DNA of 32,740 bases from an uncultured Collinsella sp. (GCA_900541725.1 UQLB01000025.1:1-32740); one strand, 5' to 3'; shown: positions 7,967 to 15,753, counted from the first letter of the stretch. Numbers and translations: made by a program. Notes: generated from the sequence alone by a model not told the origin.

Positions 7967-8114
7967 AAGTTGACCTGCTCGAGGTCGTCGCCCTTGTGGC
8001 GTTAGGTCTGAAAATAATAAGAAGCCTTCGCGCTGCGGAATGATTTTGGAAACTAAGTACGGGACCCGCCCAAACCGTCCTGCTCAATCGCCCTTGTGGT
8101 GTTGGGGCTGAAAG
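7929..8114. repeat. Degenerate tandem repeat, two units of about 82-86 bp
   Basis: Unit A (7929-8014) and unit B (8033-8114) both start CTGCGGAA and share GGAACTAAG/GGAAACTAAG, CCTGCTC, TCGCCCTTGTGG and GTCTGAAA/GGCTGAAA at matching positions. Neither is coding. The unit contains the arm sequence of the preceding inverted repeat, so the whole 7842-8114 interval is built from one repeated module. Confidence 0.7.
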
Positions 8115-8129
8115 GGTGGGGCGCGGGGG

Positions 8130-8753
8130 TTATTTGGTTGTTAGGGTTAGTAGGTCGTTGGGGGTTTTGAGGTTGTAGGTGGCGTTTGGGATATCTTGGT
8201 GTGATCCCCATGCTGCTCGGGCAAAACTGACCCCTGCCGAAGTTGCGCATTGTTCGTCGTAGACGGTGTCGCCAACGTAGACGACGTTGCCAGGATTCGC
8301 GCCCGTACGCCGGAGATATTCGAGCATGGGAGCGGGTGCGGGTTTATGTTCGGTTGTGTCTTCGACAAGGATGATGTGCAAAAAAGACTTATCGAAGCCA
8401 AGGGGTGCAATTTCGTCTGTGTATTCGTCGCGCGCACGTGAGGAGACGATGCCAAGTTTGCAGCCGTTGTTGGCGAGTGTTGCGATGACTTCAAGCAAGC
8501 CTGGAAACACGCTGATGGTGCTTTTAAAGCTGGCAGCAACTTGGCACCAACGATTCAACGTTGCCTGCGAGTAGATTCCAAGTTTCTCAAGGGCATCCTT
8601 GCCGGGTATGCCGAGGGCAAATTCAAGCTCGTGTCGGGGGAGCGTTTTGCCGGTCTCTTCTTGGACAATCTGGACAAGCGATGATAGAACGCTTTCTTCT
8701 GTATCTGTCAATGTCCCATCAACGTCAAATACGATATGGTCAAAGTGCTTCAT
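8130..8753 (-). CDS. HAD-superfamily hydrolase, phosphoglycolate phosphatase-like
   Basis: A 207-residue HAD subfamily IA phosphatase. Motif I is FDVDGTLTDTEES (nucleophile Asp 10 and acid Asp 12), a small helical cap follows, motif II is IVSSRA, motif III is the Lys of EHKPAPAPM, and motif IV is VYVGDTVYDEQCA. The substrate is a phosphorylated metabolite that cannot be named. The start follows GAGGAG by 7 nt. It lies 56 bp after an AraC-family gene on the same strand and is probably co-transcribed with it. Confidence 0.85.
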   Translation of the reverse strand: MKHFDHIVFDVDGTLTDTEESVLSSLVQIVQEETGKTLPRHELEFALGIPGKDALEKLGIYSQATLNRWCQVAASFKSTISVFPGLLEVIATLANNGCKLGIVSSRARDEYTDEIAPLGFDKSFLHIILVEDTTEHKPAPAPMLEYLRRTGANPGNVVYVGDTVYDEQCATSAGVSFARAAWGSHQDIPNATYNLKTPNDLLTLTTK

Positions 8754-8809
8754 ATGGTTGCTCCTCTCTGTTGTTTGCCTGCAAGTTTGATGCGGTGACA
8801 GAAGAAAGG

Positions 8810-9748
8810 CTAGCGGGATTTCTGCCTGGTGCTATCGAGATTCTGCCTCGCTGCTCGATAGCTCGAAGGAGTGCACCCCATTTGTTCTTTAAATACCTGG
8901 CCAAGATGGCTTGCTGTCGCAAAGCCGCATTGGCGCGCGACTGTCTGGACCGTTCGCGTGGTGTGTGCCAAAAGTTCGCAAGCACGGTTTACGCGGTATG
9001 CGCGCAGATATGCCGCCGGGGTCGTTCCTGCGCAAGCTTCGATAATGCGGTAACACTCTCTTTCGCTTACGCCGGCTGCAGATGCCATCTGGGGCACATC
9101 TATAGCGGCTGCATAGTTTGCGCGGATATAGTCCAGGATTGCCTTGAACTGTACGTCGCGGTTGGTCATCCAAGAGGCGTTGTCGGAGGCAAAGAGCGGT
9201 TCGGCCTTGGCGTAAATCTGAATCCAGAGCTCTGACAAGCTATTCCGAAGCGACATCTCGTTCTGCGGCCGTTGAAGGTCGTGGTTAAAGGAACTCTTTA
9301 GCAAATCGATAAAGGGCATATCGTCGGGGTTGGTGGGCGACCATTTGAGCACATCGACGCCTCGACATTGCAGCAAAGGATTGATATAGCGCTTTTGAAG
9401 GCGTCCCGCGGGATCGCCGAGCATCGACGGCTGAAAGATATGCAGCATTTGAATGGCTGGCGCCGAATTGGGTGATTGCAGCGTGCTGTGCAAAACGCCG
9501 CCGTTGATAAAGCCGGTGGACCCTTCCTCAAAGCGTACGTGCTCATGAGCCGCGCGCGTTCGATAGTCAATCGCTCCCTGCTCCATGTAGAAAAGCTCAA
9601 CCTCGGAATGCCAGTGCCAGGGGACGGAATTGCCCGGATAGCGAGCGAATTCTGCGCGTTCGGCAATATAGGGCCAGTCTTCGGCGGTCTCGGGAAACGC
9701 TTCCTCGCGTCCTCCGCGGTGCAATTCTATGTGATCCATGTTTCGCAT
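8810..9748 (-). CDS. AraC-family transcriptional regulator with cupin sensor
   Basis: A 312-residue protein. The N-terminal part (about residues 35-110) is a cupin-like ligand domain (VPWHWHSEVELFYMEQG...STGFINGGVLHS). The C-terminal ~100 residues carry two helix-turn-helix motifs of AraC type (AIDVPQMASAAGVSERECYRII, then TRTVQTVARQCGFATASHLGQVFKEQMGCTPSSYR split by a linker). No Shine-Dalgarno precedes the ATG, but a TATACT lies 6 nt upstream, suggesting leaderless translation. An alternative ATG three codons in is possible. The HAD phosphatase downstream may be its target; sugar or phosphate metabolism would fit, without proof. Confidence 0.87.
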   Translation of the reverse strand: MRNMDHIELHRGGREEAFPETAEDWPYIAERAEFARYPGNSVPWHWHSEVELFYMEQGAIDYRTRAAHEHVRFEEGSTGFINGGVLHSTLQSPNSAPAIQMLHIFQPSMLGDPAGRLQKRYINPLLQCRGVDVLKWSPTNPDDMPFIDLLKSSFNHDLQRPQNEMSLRNSLSELWIQIYAKAEPLFASDNASWMTNRDVQFKAILDYIRANYAAAIDVPQMASAAGVSERECYRIIEACAGTTPAAYLRAYRVNRACELLAHTTRTVQTVARQCGFATASHLGQVFKEQMGCTPSSYRAARQNLDSTRQKSR

Positions 9749-9754
9749 GGCATC

Positions 9755-9760
9755 AGTATA
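9755..9760 (-). promoter_or_regulatory. -10 box of the AraC-family gene (possible leaderless transcript)
   Basis: TATACT on the minus strand ends exactly 6 nt before the ATG at 9748, so transcription would begin at or next to the A of the start codon. The -35 position (AGCAAT) is poor, so an activator may be needed. Confidence 0.45.
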
Positions 9761-9773
9761 AAGCGCGATGGGC

Positions 9774-9983
9774 TTAGATTGCTCTTGCCTGTTCGGGGAA
9801 CGCCTTGTCTAGAGATGCTTGGAGCTTTTCGAACGATGCTCGCAAGTTGTGGCTCTGGTTTGTTGAGCGTTTGGCTTTTGTGGCGGGGGAGTCGAGGAGA
9901 CTGTTTCTCTGTGTCGGGGGGAAGGAGAAAAGGTTTGCATGTTTTAGGGATGGCTGCCGTGCTACGGCATTGGAAGAATGCAT
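9774..9983 (-). CDS. Small hypothetical ORF, possibly a gene remnant
   Basis: This is a 69-codon frame that I do not recognise. The start ATG at 9983 follows GAGGAGG by 10 nt and lies two bases after the stop of an upstream open frame. The C-terminal part (NLRASFEKLQASLDKAF) reads like an amphipathic helix, while the N-terminal part is low in recognisable structure. It ends 25 bp before the AraC start. It may be the tail of a decayed gene separated by a frameshift from the fragment at 9986-10180, or a genuine small protein. Confidence 0.3.
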   Translation of the reverse strand: MHSSNAVARQPSLKHANLFSFPPTQRNSLLDSPATKAKRSTNQSHNLRASFEKLQASLDKAFPEQARAI

Positions 9984-9985
9984 GC

Positions 9986-10180
9986 TTATGCGGCCTCCTC
10001 GATGTCCACCAAAAGATTGCGCACGGGGTGTGCTGCTAGGTCCCGTGCGCTGGCAGTATTATGCCGCGGTTGCTGCAAAGAAGCGCTAAAGAAAGGCTTA
10101 ACCTGGTTTGGTGTTACGATGAAACCGCAGGCCAAGGCTATTGAGTAACACTCTTGAAAGGTTTTGGGCTTAAGGGCTTT
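9986..10180 (-). pseudogene. C-terminal gene fragment without a good start
   Basis: A minus-strand frame is open from the TAG at 10183-10181 to TAA at 9988-9986. It translates to a protein-like tail ending ...SARDLAAHPVRNLLVDIEEAA. There is no ATG; the only candidate start is an internal TTG. The family is not recognised. The contiguous small ORF at 9774-9983 follows at once, so the two may be parts of one broken gene. The interval 9749-10236 holds nothing else supportable. Confidence 0.3.
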
Positions 10181-10236
10181 CTAAGGTTTGTGACGTAGAC
10201 GTGGCGCGGACGTGCGGAGCGTGTGAATGCTCGCTG

Positions 10237-11226
10237 TTAGCGCTGCGGCTCTGCGGTGCGCACCTGCTCGATGACCTTTTCCATCGTGGCGTCGATGCGG
10301 TCCTTTTTGAGTTCGCATTCCCAGATGGTTATAGGCGTCCAGCCCATTTGAGTGAGTGCTGCCACGGCGGCTCGGTCGCGCTCGACGTTGCGACGAAACT
10401 TTGCCTCCCAAAACTCAACGTTGCGCTTGGGCTGGCTGGGGTTGCACTTGGGGCAGCGGTGCCAAAAGCAGCCGTTGACGAAGATGGCGATTTTGCGCCC
10501 GGGGAAGGCGATGTCGGGCTTTCCGGGCACCTTCCATTCCAGACGGTATCCCGTAAGGCCTGCGGCGCGCAGGCGCTGGCGAACGAGCAGCTCGGGCTTG
10601 GTGTTGGCGCGCTTGTTGCCCTTCATGGACTTTTTTATAGCGGCGCGACGGCGCACGAGTTCACGTTCGTCGGCGGAAAGGTCCGAGGTGTCGATGCCGT
10701 CCAGCAGGCCAGGCTTGGGACGCTTTTTGCTGCGGCGCTTCGGTGCGCGCTTGGGTTTGGTGGCGGGCTCGTCGGTCGTGGTGGCCTCGGCGTCGTTGGC
10801 AGTGCCGTTGGCCTCAAGCCGATCTTCCTTCAACTCAATCAGAGCATCGATAAGCCCCTTATCGGCGGGCATCCATTCCACCGTGGCAAGCGAAGTGCGC
10901 GGAATCCAGCGGATATCGAGCTGGCGGTCGTGCTTCTGGGGCTCATCGGATTTATCAGCGAGCGAGCAGTAGTAGCACTCCATGGAGAGATGAAAATCGG
11001 GGTAGTCATACTCAACGGTATAGAAATCGCGCAGGTTGGTGACTTTTACCTGCAGCTCTTCCATAAGCTCGCGGCGTACGGCGTCTTCGGGTGTCTCGCC
11101 GCGCATGAGCTTGCCGCCGGGAAACTCCCAAAGTCCCTGCATGTCGCCGTAGCCGCGCTGCACGGCAAGCAGCTCGTCAGATCCTTCCTTGCGAATGATC
11201 CCAGCGGCAACATGAACAGTCTTCAA
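10237..11226 (-). CDS. Nudix hydrolase-Vsr endonuclease fusion
   Basis: A single 329-residue frame joins two DNA-maintenance domains. Residues 1-130 are a MutT-like Nudix domain: LWEFPGGK and a Nudix box at 38-60 (G-x5-E-x7-REL-x-EE-L-Q-V; the usual Gly near the end is Gln59). MutT relatives hydrolyse oxidised nucleotides such as 8-oxo-dGTP. A Lys/Arg-rich linker spans about 135-200. Residues 200-310 match the very-short-patch mismatch endonuclease: NTKPELLVRQRL, PGKPDIAFP (catalytic Asp238), FVNGCFWHRCPKC (Cys253, His256, Cys258, Cys261) and IWECEL (Cys304). The E. coli His64 position is Asn251. The start is TTG, six nt after AGAGAGGA; the frame extends further upstream only as antisense of the ABC gene. 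No dcm-type methylase is nearby. Confidence 0.87.
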   Translation of the reverse strand: MKTVHVAAGIIRKEGSDELLAVQRGYGDMQGLWEFPGGKLMRGETPEDAVRRELMEELQVKVTNLRDFYTVEYDYPDFHLSMECYYCSLADKSDEPQKHDRQLDIRWIPRTSLATVEWMPADKGLIDALIELKEDRLEANGTANDAEATTTDEPATKPKRAPKRRSKKRPKPGLLDGIDTSDLSADERELVRRRAAIKKSMKGNKRANTKPELLVRQRLRAAGLTGYRLEWKVPGKPDIAFPGRKIAIFVNGCFWHRCPKCNPSQPKRNVEFWEAKFRRNVERDRAAVAALTQMGWTPITIWECELKKDRIDATMEKVIEQVRTAEPQR

Positions 11227-11374
11227 CAGGAGTCCTCTCTCAACATCAACACGTGGCAGGCTAGCTACCCCTACCTTACACAACGGTAAGGCAAGCGTAA
11301 GCCATATCGATGGTAGCCGACTCGGCTTCTTGCGACTATAGATGCCGTAGACTAATCGCAAGAAAGGACTCGGT

Positions 11375-12160
11375 ATGCAAACCACGCACATGGCGACCCC
11401 GGTACTGGAGGTCGCGCATCTCGAAAAGGTATACGGAGCGCTAGGCAACGTGACCCGTGCGCTCAACGACGCCAGCTTTACCGTCAACCGCGGCGAATTT
11501 GTTGGCATCATGGGCGCCTCGGGCTCGGGCAAGTCGACGTTGCTCAACTGCGTCTCGACCATCGATAGTGCCACGAGCGGCACCATCCGCATCAACGGCC
11601 AGGACGTAACACGCATGAAGCAGGCTAAGCTCTCGCAGTTCCGCCGCGAGGAGCTGGGCTTTATCTTCCAGGACTCCAACCTGCTCGATACGCTCACGGC
11701 ACGCGAGAACATCGCCCTGCCGCTCACCATCGCCCGCACAAACTCGGCAGAGATCTCAACCCGCGTGCAGGATGTGGCAGCGCGCCTGTCTATCAGTCAG
11801 GTGCTCGACAAGTATCCCTACCAGATGTCCGGCGGTCAGCAGCAGCGCGTTGCCGCGGCTCGCGCGCTCGTCACCGACCCCACCATGATCATGGCCGACG
11901 AGCCCACCGGTGCCCTCGATTCCAAGAGCGCTCGCCTGCTGCTCGAGAGCCTGGAGGCCCTCAATCGCCGCCTGCGCGCCACCGTGCTCATGGTCACGCA
12001 TGACAGCTTTGCTGCCAGCTACACGAGCCGTGTGCTGTTTATCCGTGACGGCAAGATCTTCACCGAGCTGCGCCGCGGCGACACCGACCGCCGAGAGTTC
12101 TTCGACCGCATTATGGAGGTCGTTGCCATGATGGGCGGTGAGGGCTCCGATGCTCTGTAA
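11375..12160 (+). CDS. ABC transporter ATP-binding protein, BceA/MacB type
   Basis: The ATPase subunit has 261 residues. Walker A is GASGSGKST (residues 47-55), the Q-loop lies at GFIFQDSNLLD, the signature is MSGGQQQR (151-158) and Walker B with the catalytic Glu is TMIMADEPTGALD (170-182). This is the subfamily partnering FtsX-like permeases in antimicrobial-peptide sensing and resistance (Bce, Vra) or lipoprotein export. The start follows AGAAAGGA by 6 nt. Its last 11 bp overlap the permease gene, so the two are translationally coupled. No BceRS-like two-component system flanks the pair. Confidence 0.92.
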   Translation: MQTTHMATPVLEVAHLEKVYGALGNVTRALNDASFTVNRGEFVGIMGASGSGKSTLLNCVSTIDSATSGTIRINGQDVTRMKQAKLSQFRREELGFIFQDSNLLDTLTARENIALPLTIARTNSAEISTRVQDVAARLSISQVLDKYPYQMSGGQQQRVAAARALVTDPTMIMADEPTGALDSKSARLLLESLEALNRRLRATVLMVTHDSFAASYTSRVLFIRDGKIFTELRRGDTDRREFFDRIMEVVAMMGGEGSDAL

Positions 12161-14360
12161 ACTCGCTTGGGGTAACGTCCGCCGCGCCGGCCGCGACTAC
12201 CTCGTCTACCTTTTGACGCTCACCCTGGGCGTCACGGTCTTCTACGCCTTTAACACCATCTCGATGCAGGTCGACATCGCCGGAATCGATGAAGAGGGCT
12301 TGGCGCAGGTTATGGGCAGCATGCTCGGCGACCTGACGTACTTTTTGGCCGGTGTCATGGCCTTTTTGATGGTGTATGCCAATAACTTCATCATGAAACG
12401 CCGCAAGAAGGAGTTTGGCCTGTATCAGGTGCTCGGCATGGGGCGCGGACGCGTCGCCACGATCATGGCGCTCGAGACGGTGATTGTCTCGGTCGTGGCC
12501 TTTGTCGCCGGCATTGTGCTGGGTGTGGGGCTCTCCCAGCTCATGACGTTCTTTACGGCCTCGCTTTTTAAGACACAGATTGCCAATTTCCACTTCTTTT
12601 TCTCGGTGCATGCGTTCAATCTGACCCTTGCCTGCATGCTCGTAATGTTTGTGCTCACGCTACTGCTGAACCTTCGCGCCGTGCGTCGTACCAAACTCAT
12701 CGAGCTTATGGGTGCCGAGCGTCGCAACGAGAGCATCAAGACGCGCAACCCCTGGATTGCGATTGCCATCTTTGCCGTGGGCGTGGTGCTTGTGGGCGTG
12801 GCCTATTACCGTCTGCTACGTGATGGGTTCCCGCTAACCGCGACGGACAGCAAGCTGCAAGAGGCCATGAACCAGTTTGGCATTACGACCGCTATGGTTA
12901 CCGTGGGCACCTTTGCCCTGTTCTGGGGACTCTCGGGCATGCTCATCAAGCTGCTGCAGAGCCTGCGCGGCGTGTATTGGCGCGGCCTCAACATGTTTAC
13001 CGTGCGCCAGCTTGCGGCCAAGGTCAACACGGTGTGCTTTTCGATGGGCGTCATCGCGATGCTCCTGTTTTTGGCCATCACCTCAGTGACGTGCGGTATG
13101 TCGATTGCCAATGTGATGAACGAAAACCTGGAGCGCTATAACCCTGTTGACGTGTCACAGACGTATGTCTATTACACGCCCGATACGCTCGACTACTACA
13201 AAGGGTACAAAGGGTATGTCAATCCGTCTGAGGCCGATCGCATGGTGTTGGCCGATACAACGGTCGATTTGTACCCTGCATGGCACGGCAAGGGCAAGTC
13301 GGCGGACAACAACGACGAGACCGGCAAGAAGGTCGATATCGCCGATGTTGCCGATGAGCATGTGCAGATCGATTCGTATCTGAGTTACCCATTTGGCGGC
13401 TCGAATCCTTCGGTGACCCCAAGTGAGATGTGCAAGACCATGGGCGAAAAGCTTCCCAAGGCGTTCGGGGGTAGCAATGCCGATACGATGGGTCTGTTTG
13501 TGACGCCGGCGAGCCAGTACAACAAACTGCGTCAGATGATGGGCGAGGAGCCGGTGAGCATTGGCCGCGACCAGTATCTGCTCACGTGTGATATGGGCGG
13601 CGAGCTGGGCGACCTGTACACCAAGTATATGGCTGGCGGCCATGCCCTAACCTTGGGCGGGCATACGCTCAAGCCCGCAACCGATAAGTCGGACGAGGAC
13701 ACGGCGGCCATCGCCAACTCGGCGATGGGCAGCAATCCCGGTACCGTGGTCGTAGCCGATGAGCTGCTGTCCCAGCTTAATCTGCAACCGTATTCCAGTA
13801 ATCTGCTCGTTAATTACAAACAGGGTATGGATACGACCGAGGCAGACGAGAGCATTAAATACACCTTGCTCGACAATCTGCTTGTTGACGGCAAGGAGCC
13901 GGGGTCGTGGGGAGTCTTCATCACGCGTTCCGAGATGTACACGCAAGCAGCGCAGATGAACGGAATGATTAGCTATCTGGCCATCTACATTGGCTTTGTA
14001 CTGGTCGTTGCGTGCGCGGCGATACTGTCGATCCAGCAGCTCTCCAATGTGGCCGACGGCAGCCGCAGCTATCGTGTGCTGGCACAGATCGGCTGTGACG
14101 ACCGCCAGATCCGGCATTCGGTGATGGCGCAGCAAGCGGTGTTCTTCCTGTTCCCGCTGGCAGTGGGCTTGGCGCACTCCTTTGTGGCGCTTAAGGTGAT
14201 CATCGAGCTGGTGAGCGTATTCGGCGATATGAGCATCGCCGGCACCGTGGGCCTCACCTGCGCGATTTTCCTGGCGGCCTATGGTGGCTACTTCCTGGTG
14301 ACCTACCTCATGAGCGCTGGCATGGTGCAAGCTGCCATCGCCACCCGCTACAGCGAGTAA
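12150..14360 (+). CDS. FtsX-like ABC permease, BceB type
   Basis: A 736-residue membrane protein. An N-terminal FtsX-type block (first helix about residues 18-40, YLVYLLTLTLGVTVFYAFN) is followed by several helices up to about residue 330. A hydrophilic region of about 270 residues follows (roughly 330-600). The last three or four helices close the protein (SYLAIYIGFVLVVACAAILSIQQ onward). One large extracytoplasmic domain among ~10 helices is the BceB layout, where it binds or senses peptide antibiotics. ATG 12150 has GTGAGGG 5 nt upstream and was preferred over an in-frame GTG at 12138. A strong terminator follows. Confidence 0.9.
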   Translation: MLCKLAWGNVRRAGRDYLVYLLTLTLGVTVFYAFNTISMQVDIAGIDEEGLAQVMGSMLGDLTYFLAGVMAFLMVYANNFIMKRRKKEFGLYQVLGMGRGRVATIMALETVIVSVVAFVAGIVLGVGLSQLMTFFTASLFKTQIANFHFFFSVHAFNLTLACMLVMFVLTLLLNLRAVRRTKLIELMGAERRNESIKTRNPWIAIAIFAVGVVLVGVAYYRLLRDGFPLTATDSKLQEAMNQFGITTAMVTVGTFALFWGLSGMLIKLLQSLRGVYWRGLNMFTVRQLAAKVNTVCFSMGVIAMLLFLAITSVTCGMSIANVMNENLERYNPVDVSQTYVYYTPDTLDYYKGYKGYVNPSEADRMVLADTTVDLYPAWHGKGKSADNNDETGKKVDIADVADEHVQIDSYLSYPFGGSNPSVTPSEMCKTMGEKLPKAFGGSNADTMGLFVTPASQYNKLRQMMGEEPVSIGRDQYLLTCDMGGELGDLYTKYMAGGHALTLGGHTLKPATDKSDEDTAAIANSAMGSNPGTVVVADELLSQLNLQPYSSNLLVNYKQGMDTTEADESIKYTLLDNLLVDGKEPGSWGVFITRSEMYTQAAQMNGMISYLAIYIGFVLVVACAAILSIQQLSNVADGSRSYRVLAQIGCDDRQIRHSVMAQQAVFFLFPLAVGLAHSFVALKVIIELVSVFGDMSIAGTVGLTCAIFLAAYGGYFLVTYLMSAGMVQAAIATRYSE

Positions 14361-14393
14361 CAAGCGGGCAAAACCGTCGCAAAATCAGAGCGA

Positions 14394-14675
14394 ATAACCG
14401 CCGCGAAGGGAGTTCAGCTCCCTTCGCGGCGGTATTTTGCGTATCTAGAGCATCTCAGATGCAAGTGAGTAGGCTTTTTTGGATCTGCCGAGCACATCGC
14501 GGCAAGTGCTCAATAAAATCGCAGGTCAGGGCTGTGGCGTTTTGAGGTGTGCTCGGCATCCCGCCAAAAGCCTACTCACTTGGTTTTACTGCTAGAAAAC
14601 CGCCGCGAGGGAAGGCAGCTCCCTTACGGCGGTTTTAACGTTTGCCCAGATAAAACCTGCCAAAATAAACCTGTC
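14394..14675. repeat. Dispersed ~283-bp intergenic repeat, copy 1
   Basis: The interval aligns end to end with 28331-28613. In order it holds a GC-rich terminator hairpin, a long palindrome (14462-14582), a second GC-rich hairpin (AAAACCGCCG... 14596-14612 with ...CGGCGGTTTT 14620-14636) and a tail containing CCCAGATAAAACCTGCCAAA. The central palindrome has 17-bp arms CAAGTGAGTAGGCTTTT (14462-14478) and AAAAGCCTACTCACTTG (14566-14582), with inner arms TGCCGAGCACA (14486-14496) and TGTGCTCGGCA (14548-14558). It has no coding capacity. Copy 2 is degenerate in the arms. Confidence 0.85.
14397..14437 (+). terminator. Terminator of the Bce-type ABC genes
   Basis: ACCGCCGCGAAGGGAG (14397-14412) pairs perfectly with CTCCCTTCGCGGCGGT (14418-14433) around a TTCAG loop, followed by ATTTT. 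It forms the left end of the dispersed repeat copy here. Confidence 0.9.
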
Positions 14676-14690
14676 CCTTTTTGGCAGGTT
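14654..14690 (-). terminator. Terminator of the membrane LuxR gene
   Basis: AACCTGCCAAAA (14654-14665) pairs with TTTTGGCAGGTT (14679-14690). On the minus strand the hairpin starts inside the stop codon and is followed by TTTTATC. Only its left half is shared with the dispersed repeat. Confidence 0.75.
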
Positions 14691-15654
14691 ATCGCTTCCA
14701 AAAGTGGAGGATGAGCGTTGTGCGGTTTTGCTGCTCGGTTTTGACCAGGATGTTGTGGATGTGGGTCTTGACGGTGCCCACGGCAAGGAATAGCTCGTCA
14801 GCGATCTCTTGGTTCGATTTGCCCAGTACGACCAGACGCATAACTTCGGTCTCACGGTTGGAGAGCTTGTAGGCGTTGCGATAGAAGGGCATCTGCTCTT
14901 CGATGTGTCGATCAAGATCGCTGACGTTCTTTTCCTCGGGTGCCTCCTGCATGCGGATTGAAAGCACGTGGTAGGAGTAGATGATCAGCAGAATCGCAAA
15001 GTAGCAGGCAAAGACGTTTTCGCTAAAGTTGCGCTCGGACAGATATAGTTGCAGCCAAGAGGGCGCCAGACTCATGGGGACAATCAGAATGTTGTAGAAA
15101 TCCTCGGCAACGATGCAACCGACCAGAATAGCGCCGATAATCAGGTGCTTTCGTTGGTTGTTAACGCGTGCCTTCAGCTCGACTTGTGTGCTCTTGCGTG
15201 CCGTCCAAAAGATATATAGCCCCACGAAAACAAGGAATACCTGACGCATCGTGTAGTAGAGCCATTGATGAATGGGGCCGTAGGGGACAGCGACGATAAT
15301 CAGCAGCTCGCTCAGCAAGAACGTTGCGACGGGAATGACAAACTGCTTTTTTGAATGCTTGTCGAGCAAATCCATGGCAATGAGCCAAATAAAAGCCTGT
15401 GAAGCGGTCGCCACAAGGGTCCGCATTACAGGCATGGTAATTGAGTAATAGTCGCTGGCCGGAAAACTCTGGTTTTGCAGCGTGTATTCAAAAAAGAAGA
15501 TTTCGGTCATCTCGATGGCATAGCAAATAAAAACGCCGCTGCCATAGATAAAGAAGCGTCGACGGGACGAGGCATAGGCGGCAAGCGAAAGCACCGCCGT
15601 CACAATACAGATAACCAGTATTGCCAAGGTATAGAAGAACATGAGCGTGTTCAT
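14689..15654 (-). CDS. Membrane-anchored LuxR-family regulator
   Basis: A 321-residue protein. About seven hydrophobic helices fill residues 1-235. A short cytoplasmic linker leads to a C-terminal LuxR helix-turn-helix (264-321, LSNRETEVMRLVVLGKSNQEIA, then AVGTVKTHIHNILVK). In the membrane part AEDFYNIL and LSERNFSEN (about 205-213) are shared in modified form with the paralogue at 22527-23519. A one-component sensor that binds its ligand in the membrane and DNA in the cytoplasm is the likely mode. It diverges from ptcA, and each promoter carries the same palindrome, so ptcA control and autoregulation are probable. The Shine-Dalgarno is weak (GGTGA). The ligand is unknown; agmatine or putrescine is a guess. 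Confidence 0.87.
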   Translation of the reverse strand: MNTLMFFYTLAILVICIVTAVLSLAAYASSRRRFFIYGSGVFICYAIEMTEIFFFEYTLQNQSFPASDYYSITMPVMRTLVATASQAFIWLIAMDLLDKHSKKQFVIPVATFLLSELLIIVAVPYGPIHQWLYYTMRQVFLVFVGLYIFWTARKSTQVELKARVNNQRKHLIIGAILVGCIVAEDFYNILIVPMSLAPSWLQLYLSERNFSENVFACYFAILLIIYSYHVLSIRMQEAPEEKNVSDLDRHIEEQMPFYRNAYKLSNRETEVMRLVVLGKSNQEIADELFLAVGTVKTHIHNILVKTEQQNRTTLILHFWKR

Positions 15655-15753
15655 CTGTCACCGTCCCGTCTCATTTGATCTGTGTTTGGGCCCCATATAA
15701 TCCCTTGGGTATATATGCCCCAGCCGGTCGTTTCACCGCGGATTAGGCACCGA

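Noticed and set aside
11227..11739. N-terminal extension of the Nudix-Vsr frame to about 500 codons
   Set aside because: The extra part is antisense to the ABC ATPase gene and unlike any Nudix protein. The TTG at 11226 has a good Shine-Dalgarno and starts exactly at the Nudix fold.
14462..14582. 6S RNA or another single-copy housekeeping RNA, suggested by the long hairpin
   Set aside because: The same sequence occurs again at 28401-28522 with unpaired changes, which fits a decaying repeat rather than a conserved RNA.
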